Source of the DNA: Marivita sp. XM-24bin2
GTDB lineage: Bacteria > Pseudomonadota > Alphaproteobacteria > Rhodobacterales > Rhodobacteraceae
NCBI GenBank assembly: GCA_003149565.1
Contig: QCWH01000005.1
Location: 74,878-136,320, forward strand
DNA length: 61,443 nt
Reading direction: 5' to 3'
In this document: piece after piece, positions 43,884 through 51,877 of the stretch
Position numbering within the stretch: the first letter of the stretch is position 1
Layout: every line of letters starts with the position of its first letter
Notes under the pieces: generated by a model
Database searches by the model: none
Seen by the model: the letters and a program-made list of their open reading frames with translations, nothing else
Told to the model about the DNA's origin: nothing
Program-made: the position numbers and the translations under genes

Positions 43884-44600
43884 CCTTCTCGCGCCCAGTG
43901 CCGCTCAATAAGCCCTCGTTTGGTTCATTTTGGATGATTGCTTGATCAGAACAAACATATTAACCCTTGACAGCTAATAACGAGATGAGATCTCGGTTGA
44001 GAAGCTGAACGTTTCAGACCTATGCAAACCAGTTTCTGTAAAGGCATAGGAGCTGAAAGACATCATATCGAAGTATGATGAGATGGGCCTTCCATTTGTC
44101 GCGGAATAACCTTTTTATGAGATGGCCCTAATTTCGTGGTGCAAAAGCTCGAGCAGAGCTTTCGGCCGATTGAGTTGAAAAACTCCAACAGGCGAAATTT
44201 GTCTGAAGTTCTTGGAACACTTTTCTCAGGAGTACCGCTTCAGAAAATGATCTTTGCGACAAGGGAGTTGTGCAAAAGGATATTCTGCTGTTTTTACCGT
44301 TCGCGCTCAGATGCCGAGTTTTTCAACAAAATCGGCCCGAAGCTGCCTTTGGCCAGTGGATGTTGATGCTGCGGTGCGGCCCGTCAGAGGAGACATTCGC
44401 TGCGACTGCAATTTCCAAGCCGTGGTGAACTCACTGATCGCAGACGTGCAGGCAGAACTACCGCTCGCCCCTGTCCGCCGATTTCCCATCCCAGCAGTTA
44501 TTTCGACGGTGATCCGAATATCCTTGGCAGACCCCTCACTTGATCAACCACTATAGTCTTGCCGAAGTCCCGCAAATTTTGCCCGCTCCCAGGCGCACTT
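43884..44600. other. intergenic region between the OsmC operon and the RTX gene
   Basis: About 715 bases, AT-richer than the surroundings, with only short unconvincing frames. A GAGTTTTTCAACAAAATCGG stretch near 44318 recalls flanks of insertion-sequence remnants, but no transposase piece was found. Contains the minus-strand promoter of the OsmC operon and the 3' flank of the RTX gene. Confidence 0.4.
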
Positions 44601-47600
44601 TTATGCGAACGGATTGTCTATGACGCCGACGATCTGCAGCAGAAACTCGCCGTCATCCGCATCGATCGCAGAAGCATAGAAAGCGTCAGTGGCTGCAATC
44701 GCGGCGTCGATACTGTCAGTACTGCCGTCAAAGGTTTGCATAACCGCGATGGCGTTATCGACGTCGGACATGCCCCGGGTCACGGCAAAATATGTGCCGA
44801 TGTCGGTCTTGTTCTCAAGGTAGACGCGGTCCGCCAGTTGCTGGTCGATGAACTCTTGGGAGGCATTGGCAGGCGGATCGGCTTTGGCGCCGCCCAGGAT
44901 GGCAAGGATGAACTGGTCGCGCCCAACCGAGCGCTCGTTGAGCGCGCCGACCCAGAAGTCGAAGCCCTCCTGATCGGCCACCCGTCCAAGCACGTTGGCG
45001 TAGACTGCCGTGGCAAAGTCGCTGTTTGACAGACCCTCGGGATACGTCGCGCGGGTTTCTTCTTGGTCGATGAAGAAACCCGCGGATTCTTCCAGCGTGA
45101 CTCCGTTCGCAAAAGCCGTCCCCCAGAACGACAGGCCCACCGCATCAGGCGCGCGGTTGAAATAGGCGATGTAAAGCTCGATGAACGCCTCAAGGTCGTT
45201 GCCCGACAGCCCGGTGAGGCCGCCAAAGACCTCCAGATTGAACAGATCGCCGGTGGTTTTTGTCTCGAAATCCAGCAGTTCGATGTCGACCAGCGTATCG
45301 GTCCCATTCTCGCCGGTACGGTCGGTCACGGTCGGGCCATCGGGTCCGAGTGTTAGGGTGTAGCGTCCCTGATCACCATCAAAGTAAGCGGCGTCGCGGC
45401 CCTCGCCGCCGTCGAGCGTATCATCGCCCTCACGCCCGCGCAGCACATCATTGCCGTCCTCGCCAAAGAAGGTATTGTTTGCATCGTTTCCGGTCAGGAA
45501 GTCCATGCCGGCGGTGCCGACTACATTTTCAATCCCTGTAACCGTGCTGGGCTCGTTGGGTCGCGTTACGATCGAGGTTTCAATCTCGATGGCGAAACTG
45601 GGCAGATCGGGATCGTCCTCGTCCTTACCCGGAAGTCGCAGCGCAGCGTCCCCGCTGCCCAGCGCATAGAGTGGGTCAGATCGCAGCACGTCTTCGGGTC
45701 GGATGGATTGCCCGTCAAATTGGCGCGCCGATTGGGTGCCGTCATCGGCCCAGACCACGGTGCTGGTTTCGGTCTCGCGCGAGACGGTCTCGCGTCGCAG
45801 GTCGATGATGACGGATAGCGTTTTGCCACCCCCGTCCGCCAGTTCAGTGGCTACGGAGAAGTCAAGCGTGTCGAGTCCGGTTCCTCCGTCGACTTCAAAA
45901 ACACCCGATCCGACAAGGAACGTATCATTGCCCGCATCGCCGTTCATGACATCAATCGCGCCAAAGACGCCACCGCCGCCCGCAATCAGCAGGTCATCGC
46001 CGCCAGCGCCGTTCAGCGTGTCAGAGCCTGCATCGCCCGACAGGATGTTTTCCCCGCTGTCACCTGTGATGCTGTCATTCAGCTTTGTGCCAAAAACGTT
46101 TTCGATGCTGATCAGCGTGTCCTGCACACCGCCCCGACCGCCCGTACCTGCGGCCAGATCGACAACCGCACCGGCGAAGATCGATGCGATCAGTTCGCCC
46201 TCGGGCCCATCGGCCGAGGCAAATCGGTAGTCCACGGTGTCAATGCCATTGCCGCCGTTCACTGTGTCGCTGCCCTGACCCGCATGGATGGTGTCGTTGC
46301 CCGCCTCTCCAAAGAGACGGTCGTTGCCGGAACCGCCGAAGATGCGGTCGTCCCCACCACCAGCGTTGACAAAGTCATTTCCGGCCACGGTACTGATGCG
46401 TTCGGCGTCATTGGTTCCGATCACTGTGTCTCCAACGCGGGATGTCACCAGCGACTCGATTCCATTAATTCCGGTCAGTTGGATGCTGGAGAAGCTGTTT
46501 TCGGACTCGGCCGTCCCGTCAACGAGGTTTGCGGTAACGCCGTTTGTCTCCTCGGGTCCGATGACGAGCGTGTCAAAGCCATCGCCCCCGGTCAGGGTGC
46601 CGTTCATGCGGGTTATGACAAAAACATCATTGCCACTGTTGCCATGCACGTCTTGATTGGAACTCGAATTGACTTCGATGCGGTCGTCGCCTTCGCCGCC
46701 AAAGGCTGAACCACCGTTGTCGAGAATGATCGTGTCATTTCCAGCATCGCCGAAAAAGGTCGGGCTTTGGGTGCCGTCGCTGCTGACCGAGCGGAGGACA
46801 TCATCGCCATCCGCCCCGCGAATGCTGGCATTACCGCCAGTGCCCCATTCCACAAAATCGTTGTTGTCACCCAGAAGGATTTCTTCGAACCCATCAAGAT
46901 TGATATTCTGGCCACGGGCGTCGCGGGGGCGTCCTGCGTCGTCTTTGTCGGCAATGATGACCCTCAAATTACCGCTGCCGCTGCTGGTGAGCAAAACGAA
47001 CTTGGCATCCGCCGCGTTGCGCAAATCAAGCGTGTCGGTGCCCCCACCACCCTCGAAGTTGCTCCCCAGAAAGCCCCCATCAGGGTTGCGTTCGGCAATG
47101 ATCAGGTCGTCGCCATCGCCGCCGTAAACGCCGCGCGAGCCCCAAGTATAGAGCACATCATTGCCACCGCCGCCGTTGATCGAGATCGGATTGAACCCGG
47201 TACCACCGCCGTAAAGTGTGTCGCCGGTGTCTGAGCCTATGTAATTCTCAATTCTGATGGCGATATCAGTCGCAACAACGTTTCCATTGCTGTCGATACG
47301 GTCGATCTCTCCTTCACTTGCGCGAACAATCAAAGGCCCGGTCGCTCCCGCATCAACCATAGCCGCTGAAACTGCGCCGCTGTTTTCGTTGTCGCCCATG
47401 GCATCCAGAACATCACGCTGAGAGTTGGAATAGCTCAGGCTGTCGAAACCCCCTTCGCCGTCATAGGTCTCGGACGCGCCATTGTCTGAAGTGTTTAGCG
47501 CCAGAAGCAGGTCATTGCTGTCCCCGCCGCGCAGCGTGTCGACACCCAGACCGCCCATCAATATGTCGCGCCCTTCGTTGCCGAAGATCGCATCATCGCC

Positions 47601-49535
47601 ACCCTTCCCGGATATCAGATCGCGCCCGTCGCCCGTGAAAAGAACATTGTCGTCGTCATTGCCATTGAGCCAGACCGTGCCGCCGTGCTGGGTGATCACG
47701 TTTTCAACATCGAACAGCTCGGTCGTGCCTCCGCGTACAAACGCCGTGCCTTCGGTAAGGTTGATGCGGTCGGCGGAGTTGAAGCCAAGATCGAAAATCT
47801 GGAACGTGTCGGTCCCCGGACCACCGTCCAGCGCGTCTTCCCCATCTCGAGGGACCAACAGGTCGTTACCCGCGCCGCCGAAGATTAAGTCTTTGCCATT
47901 TGTTCCCTGAATGCGGTCATCGCCACCCAGCCCATAGACGACATTCATGTTGTCAAACGTCTTGCCGTTCAGCGTCAGACCACTGATGAGCGTGCCGCCG
48001 GGATTGAGGAAGATCAGTTCCCCCTCATCCGATGTGCGCTGACCCGTTGGGCCATCGGCGTCAAGCACTGACACTCCGACAACTGCGTTTTCAAACTGCT
48101 CCTTCGTAAAAGTCTCGGTCCCGAAGTCGAAAAACTCGACATTGGTGACAATCTCGGTCCCTTCGTTGAACCCATGCGCGCCGACATTGGTATGCGTGAA
48201 GATCAGCCTGATCTCGGCATTGGGGTCTTCGCTGTAGCCCTCGCGCGTGAAATCGTATTCCGCCAACTCCCCGGCAAAAACCAGACGGTCGATCCCGTCA
48301 CCGCCGTCGATGGTATCTCCACCTGCGCTTGCCACAATAATGTCGTTGCCCGCGTTCGCGCGCACATCGTCATTACCGCCAGAGGGATCAATCGCCTCAT
48401 CTCCACCGGTGCCATAGACGATGTTGCCCTCGGGGCTGTCGATCCGCAGCGGGATCCCGTCAAGAAGCGCAAGCGCGCTTTCCTGTACGGTGCCAAAGGT
48501 TTCTTCGAACGTGTCAAAGACATCCAGCGACAGGTCAGCGAAGTCGGGCAATTCGAAGAGGTTGACATCAAGCGTGTCGAGCAGGCTTTCGAGTTCGGTG
48601 GCGATGGACAGGAAGCCGTCGAACAGGTCCACATCCGGGAACAACGGCTCAAGCTGCTCGGCCAGCAGGTCAAACAATTCGTTGATGCCCAGCTCGTCGG
48701 ACAGGAAATCCACCACCGGCTGCACCAGCAGATCGAACACTGCCTGAACGGCATCGAAAAGCGGCTGCAGTGGGGCGAGCACCGAATTGACAATCTCCAG
48801 CACCTCTCCCAGACCGGTGAACAGATCGTCAAACTCGAAAAGATCCCCGAAGATTTCCGACAGGTGAGAGAAATCAGCGATATCGAATACGCCAGTCAAT
48901 TGGTCCAGCAGGTCCTTCGACGTGTCATAGGCGTCAAACACGTCCTGCGCCGTTCCGTTCAGGCCGTTTACGGGCGCAACAAAGTCGTCGACCTCAGTGA
49001 AAAGCCCTGCAAAGTCCCCGGATCCCGGACGCGACGTGCCTGCATTCGGGTTCAGTTGCGGGATACCGTTCGGTGTCGAGACCTGGTTGAAGGCAAAGAC
49101 GATCTCGTCGACCCCTGTCAAGACATGGTCCAACGTGTCGTCCGCATTTGCGATAGCGGGCACAATCTGGTTTTCCAGCGTACGTTCGACCGTGACAAAC
49201 TTCGCCAAAAGCGGTTCGAGTTTTTGCGCGCGGTCGGTCGCATCCTTGATCTGCACAACGCGCGGCTGGATAAGGTCGAGCACATCCTTGACAGCCCTTG
49301 ACGGCCCGCTGAGTGGGGCGACATTCTCGGACAGGGCCAGCACGGTGCGACCCGCGGACAGGGCCGCGTCCAGTGGCTTCAGGATTTTGCGGAAGATCAG
49401 GTAGTTCTGCGCGACCTGCGCTGCACCGTCGAGCGACTGTTGAAGGCCCTCGAGGTCATCGCGGACGGTCTGCAGGCGGGTGGTGGTTGTGCTTAGGTTT
49501 TCCTGAAAATCGACAAGTTCGGGTCCTGCGCTCAT
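44601..49535 (-). CDS. giant RTX calcium-binding protein with C-terminal DUF4214
   Basis: 1644 residues, strongly acidic. Residues 1 to about 370 are helical, with heptad-like stretches (NLSTTTTRLQTVRDDLEGLQ) and Leu/Phe/Asp-rich helices (LFDLLAEQLEPLFPDVDLFD). From about 372 to 1385 there are many RTX nonapeptides of the GGxGxDxxx type (GGAGNDLLV, GGDGDDLII, GEDGNDVLRGREGDDTL). From about 1445 a DUF4214 region follows (FIELYIAYFNRAPDAVGLSF, ANVLGRVADQEGFDFWVGAL), and the end IVGVIDNPFA is shared by Roseobacter DUF4214 proteins. There is no N-terminal signal, so type I secretion through a C-terminal signal is expected; no type I system is in the window. Likely a surface or matrix protein. Confidence 0.9.
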   Translation of the reverse strand: MSAGPELVDFQENLSTTTTRLQTVRDDLEGLQQSLDGAAQVAQNYLIFRKILKPLDAALSAGRTVLALSENVAPLSGPSRAVKDVLDLIQPRVVQIKDATDRAQKLEPLLAKFVTVERTLENQIVPAIANADDTLDHVLTGVDEIVFAFNQVSTPNGIPQLNPNAGTSRPGSGDFAGLFTEVDDFVAPVNGLNGTAQDVFDAYDTSKDLLDQLTGVFDIADFSHLSEIFGDLFEFDDLFTGLGEVLEIVNSVLAPLQPLFDAVQAVFDLLVQPVVDFLSDELGINELFDLLAEQLEPLFPDVDLFDGFLSIATELESLLDTLDVNLFELPDFADLSLDVFDTFEETFGTVQESALALLDGIPLRIDSPEGNIVYGTGGDEAIDPSGGNDDVRANAGNDIIVASAGGDTIDGGDGIDRLVFAGELAEYDFTREGYSEDPNAEIRLIFTHTNVGAHGFNEGTEIVTNVEFFDFGTETFTKEQFENAVVGVSVLDADGPTGQRTSDEGELIFLNPGGTLISGLTLNGKTFDNMNVVYGLGGDDRIQGTNGKDLIFGGAGNDLLVPRDGEDALDGGPGTDTFQIFDLGFNSADRINLTEGTAFVRGGTTELFDVENVITQHGGTVWLNGNDDDNVLFTGDGRDLISGKGGDDAIFGNEGRDILMGGLGVDTLRGGDSNDLLLALNTSDNGASETYDGEGGFDSLSYSNSQRDVLDAMGDNENSGAVSAAMVDAGATGPLIVRASEGEIDRIDSNGNVVATDIAIRIENYIGSDTGDTLYGGGTGFNPISINGGGGNDVLYTWGSRGVYGGDGDDLIIAERNPDGGFLGSNFEGGGGTDTLDLRNAADAKFVLLTSSGSGNLRVIIADKDDAGRPRDARGQNINLDGFEEILLGDNNDFVEWGTGGNASIRGADGDDVLRSVSSDGTQSPTFFGDAGNDTIILDNGGSAFGGEGDDRIEVNSSSNQDVHGNSGNDVFVITRMNGTLTGGDGFDTLVIGPEETNGVTANLVDGTAESENSFSSIQLTGINGIESLVTSRVGDTVIGTNDAERISTVAGNDFVNAGGGDDRIFGGSGNDRLFGEAGNDTIHAGQGSDTVNGGNGIDTVDYRFASADGPEGELIASIFAGAVVDLAAGTGGRGGVQDTLISIENVFGTKLNDSITGDSGENILSGDAGSDTLNGAGGDDLLIAGGGGVFGAIDVMNGDAGNDTFLVGSGVFEVDGGTGLDTLDFSVATELADGGGKTLSVIIDLRRETVSRETETSTVVWADDGTQSARQFDGQSIRPEDVLRSDPLYALGSGDAALRLPGKDEDDPDLPSFAIEIETSIVTRPNEPSTVTGIENVVGTAGMDFLTGNDANNTFFGEDGNDVLRGREGDDTLDGGEGRDAAYFDGDQGRYTLTLGPDGPTVTDRTGENGTDTLVDIELLDFETKTTGDLFNLEVFGGLTGLSGNDLEAFIELYIAYFNRAPDAVGLSFWGTAFANGVTLEESAGFFIDQEETRATYPEGLSNSDFATAVYANVLGRVADQEGFDFWVGALNERSVGRDQFILAILGGAKADPPANASQEFIDQQLADRVYLENKTDIGTYFAVTRGMSDVDNAIAVMQTFDGSTDSIDAAIAATDAFYASAIDADDGEFLLQIVGVIDNPFA

Positions 49536-49612
49536 AATGAAATTCCTTTGAAATAGGTAGGCACTCGCTCATCTACGCAAGACACGCTAACTGACGCTAC
49601 GGCATCCGCATA

Positions 49613-49666
49613 TCGGGTGATCACCCCAATTTTGGTGAAAGCCCGAAAATTGGGGTGATTGCCCGA
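49613..49666. promoter_or_regulatory. large inverted repeat upstream of the RTX gene
   Basis: ATCACCCCAATTTT (49620-49633) and AAAATTGGGGTGAT (49646-49659) are perfect 14-bp arms around a 12-base loop; outside them TCGGG and CCCGA (49613-49617, 49662-49666) pair again. It lies 78 bases upstream of the RTX start and 38 bases past the LuxR gene stop. No T-run follows on either strand, so an operator or an RNA switch is more likely than a terminator. Confidence 0.7.
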
Positions 49667-49703
49667 GTGCCTGAGCCGGGAAAACCGGTTAATCTAACGG
49701 AAA

Positions 49704-49925
49704 TCAATCAACCGAAATCAGTCCCAGCTTGACCGATTTCATCAGCAAAGTGGCCGAGGAATGGACCGAAAGTTTCGGCATCAGATTCGACCTGTGGGTT
49801 TCGACCGTTTTGGCGCTGATGCCCAATTCGTCCGCAGTCCCCGTATTCGAGAGACCCCGCGCGATGCAGTTTAGGACCTGCAATTCCCGCTTGGTCAGGT
49901 CTGTTGAATCCTCCATTGGAGACAT
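49704..49925 (-). CDS. stand-alone LuxR-type DNA-binding domain
   Basis: 73 residues that are only the GerE/LuxR HTH: LTKRELQVLNCIARGLSNTG then TADELGISAKTVETHRSNLM. No receiver or ligand domain precedes it; an upstream extension to 50072 reads low-complexity antisense of the sensor gene. It is either a small orphan regulator or the C-terminal stump of a NarL-type response regulator whose 5' part was lost. It lies upstream of, and on the same strand as, the RTX gene. Confidence 0.65.
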   Translation of the reverse strand: MSPMEDSTDLTKRELQVLNCIARGLSNTGTADELGISAKTVETHRSNLMPKLSVHSSATLLMKSVKLGLISVD

Positions 49926-50812
49926 CACCTTGTCAGCGCGCGTCGGCCGATAGCCCTGTTGTCGTCCTAGACGGCCCGCGTTTGCCCGCGACGCTGGAGG
50001 GGCATATTGATTACACGCTGGATGCTTCGAAAAACCTGATGGTTGAAGATGTTCTGAGCGGATCAAGCCCACCGTTTCAGCCGGTGACGACAGCCTTTCC
50101 CGACTTTGGTTACATCGACAAGCATGTCTGGCTGCGACTGCGGCTGCAGAACGTGACCGAAGATGTCAGCATCTGGCGCGTCCATTTTCGTGAGAACTTC
50201 AAGCAATTTATGGCGGTGCATGTCGTCTACAACGACGGCCGGGTCGACACCGTGTACAATGTGGGCGTTACAGACGGGTTCGACAAACGGCCCATACAAT
50301 ATCCCGAGATGGTCGCCCCAATGACACTTGACCCGGGTGAGGCGGCCACGCTTTTCATCAATTTCTGGTCGGAAGGGTCCAGCCATATCGCGTTTGGCTT
50401 CGAGACCGAGTTGAGTTTCGCCTCTACCGCAGCCCAGCGGACGGCGAAGAATTTCCTTTATTACGGGATGGTTATCCTACCGATGCTTCTCGCGATCATA
50501 GGATTTGCCATCTACCGCCACGGCGTCTTTATCGCCTATGTCGCGACCTGGCTGACAGCCCTGCTTTACGTAATGCACGGCGATGGTGTGGCATTCCAGT
50601 ACCTGTGGCCCAACAACCCTGCCTTCAACAGTTTCGCGTCGATCCCTCTGGGCACGCTCCTGATCATGCTGGCCCCCAACTTTGCACGTGTGTTCCTGAA
50701 CACCCGCGTCCACAATCCATATGTCGACAGAATGCTCTGGGGGGTGATCTGGCTGGCTTTCGCGCTGGGTGTCTCATCGGTTGGAGTGCGCCCCTGCGGG
50801 TGGACGGTTTAA
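49904..50812 (+). pseudogene. 7TMR-DISM sensor protein fragment, truncated by an IS3-family element
   Basis: About 300 residues. Residues about 20-160 resemble the 7TMR-DISMED2 extracellular domain (SKNLMVEDVL, FGYIDKHVWLRLRLQN, WRVHFRENFKQFMAVHVVY), then the 7TM part begins (LYYGMVILPMLLAIIGFAIY, FIAYVATWLTALLYVMH, IPLGTLLIMLAPNFARVFLN) and stops after four spans at GVSSVGV, where the IS sequence supplies the last codons and stop. A signal peptide is also missing, since the frame opens directly on the domain and overlaps the LuxR gene. Missing are the last membrane spans and any kinase or cyclase output domain. Confidence 0.65.
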
Positions 50813-51630
50813 GCAGCTGACTTTGTCCAATCCGGAGCGTGTATTTCTTCATAGCGGTTGGGGCTGGTGTAGCCCAGAGCGGAATGCAGTCTCCTCTCGT
50901 TGTAAATGGCCTCGATGAAGCGTGGCAGATCGGCGGCCACGTCTTCGAAGGTTGCATACTCTGTGACGTAAACCGCCTCGACCTTGAGTGTCTTCATGAA
51001 GCTCTCGGCGTATGGGTTATCATATGGATTGCCAGGGCGGCTCATAGACCCAAACATCCCGCGAGCTTTCAGGATCTTCCGATGCGAACTCGCCGCGTAT
51101 TGCACGCCTCTGTCGGAGTGGAGCACACAGCCTGGCAGGGGGGACCGGCTCTTGATCGCGGAGTTCAGGGCCGCCACCGTGAGGCGCGTGTCGATACGTT
51201 TGCCGAGCGCGTAGCCCACGACCTTGCGTGACCAGACATCCAGGATGACAGAGAGATAACAAAACCCGGTTTCCAAGGCGATATAGGTGATGTCGCCAAC
51301 CCAAAGCTGGTCGGGGCCATGGACCTCGAAGCCGCGCGCAACGTTTGGATAAATCTGGCTGTCGTGATTGCTGTCCGTTGTAATCACATAGCGTTGTTTC
51401 CGCTTTGGATTCAATCCGTTCTCCCGCATGCTACGCCGGACCTTCTTGGAGTTTACAATCATGCCGCGGTGGCGAAGCTCGGCCGTCACGCGGCGATACC
51501 CGTAACCTTTGAACGTCGTGACGGTATCGTGGATTTCGGCAACGGCAGGATCTTCTCCGGCTGCAACCGGGCTTCCCGAGGATTTCATCTTATGGCACGG
51601 TCCAAACGTCGACCCTGATACGGGCACCAC
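50801..51630 (-). mobile_element. IS3-family element, orfA missing
   Basis: The stretch holds a complete-looking orfB but no orfA: the region upstream of orfB (51631-51877) encodes nothing like an IS3 OrfA helix-turn-helix. The left boundary is placed near TGGACGGTTTAAGC at 50801, where the sensor gene loses its similarity and a TG end would fit; no matching inverted terminal repeat was found on the right. So the element is truncated and probably immobile by itself. Confidence 0.65.
50809..51630 (-). CDS. IS3-family transposase OrfB (DDE integrase)
   Basis: 273 residues. N-terminal HTH_21-like part YGYRRVTAELRHRGMIVNSK, then the rve integrase core with the catalytic triad in LWVGDITYI (D), LHSDRGVQYA (D) and DNPYAESFMKTLKVE (E), 35 residues apart for the last pair as expected. 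The C-terminal RFIEAIYNERRLHSALGYTS is standard. Normally made as an OrfAB frameshift product; without OrfA it cannot form the full transposase. Confidence 0.88.
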   Translation of the reverse strand: MVPVSGSTFGPCHKMKSSGSPVAAGEDPAVAEIHDTVTTFKGYGYRRVTAELRHRGMIVNSKKVRRSMRENGLNPKRKQRYVITTDSNHDSQIYPNVARGFEVHGPDQLWVGDITYIALETGFCYLSVILDVWSRKVVGYALGKRIDTRLTVAALNSAIKSRSPLPGCVLHSDRGVQYAASSHRKILKARGMFGSMSRPGNPYDNPYAESFMKTLKVEAVYVTEYATFEDVAADLPRFIEAIYNERRLHSALGYTSPNRYEEIHAPDWTKSAA

Positions 51631-51877
51631 TCTGACGGCGTCCTTCGCAATACTTCAATATCTCATCGAGAGGTTCGGCGGCATGACCCTGCAGGACCGT
51701 GCTGCCGATTTAGTGGCTGCACCAGAAGATGGGCGGTTTTCCGGTACCGTGGCCATCAGCCTCAACGGACCACCGCACCCTTTCAGCGCAATGCGCGTCC
51801 CAAAGGAACGCGTCTTCAAGGTCTTCGCCGATACCGCCGTTACCCACGGCCACATGGACGTACCCGGAAAATGCGTG
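51631..51877. other. unassigned stretch between the IS remnant and the oxoprolinase gene
   Basis: A plus-strand open frame passes through (ASFAILQYLIERFGGMTLQD, then DGRFSGTVAISLNGPPHPFS), but without a start of its own and without a family I recognise. It may be a leftover of the gene interrupted by the IS element or chance coding next to the convergent oxoprolinase gene. Confidence 0.3.

Noticed and set aside
44136-44366. Small 76-residue plus-strand gene
   Set aside because: No convincing ribosome binding site, composition unlike the neighbours, no recognised family; treated as intergenic.
44601-49537. Many long plus-strand open frames opposite the RTX gene (for example 48174-49301)
   Set aside because: They are antisense shadows of a repetitive GC-rich gene, with no ribosome binding sites and low-complexity Arg/Ser/His-rich translations.
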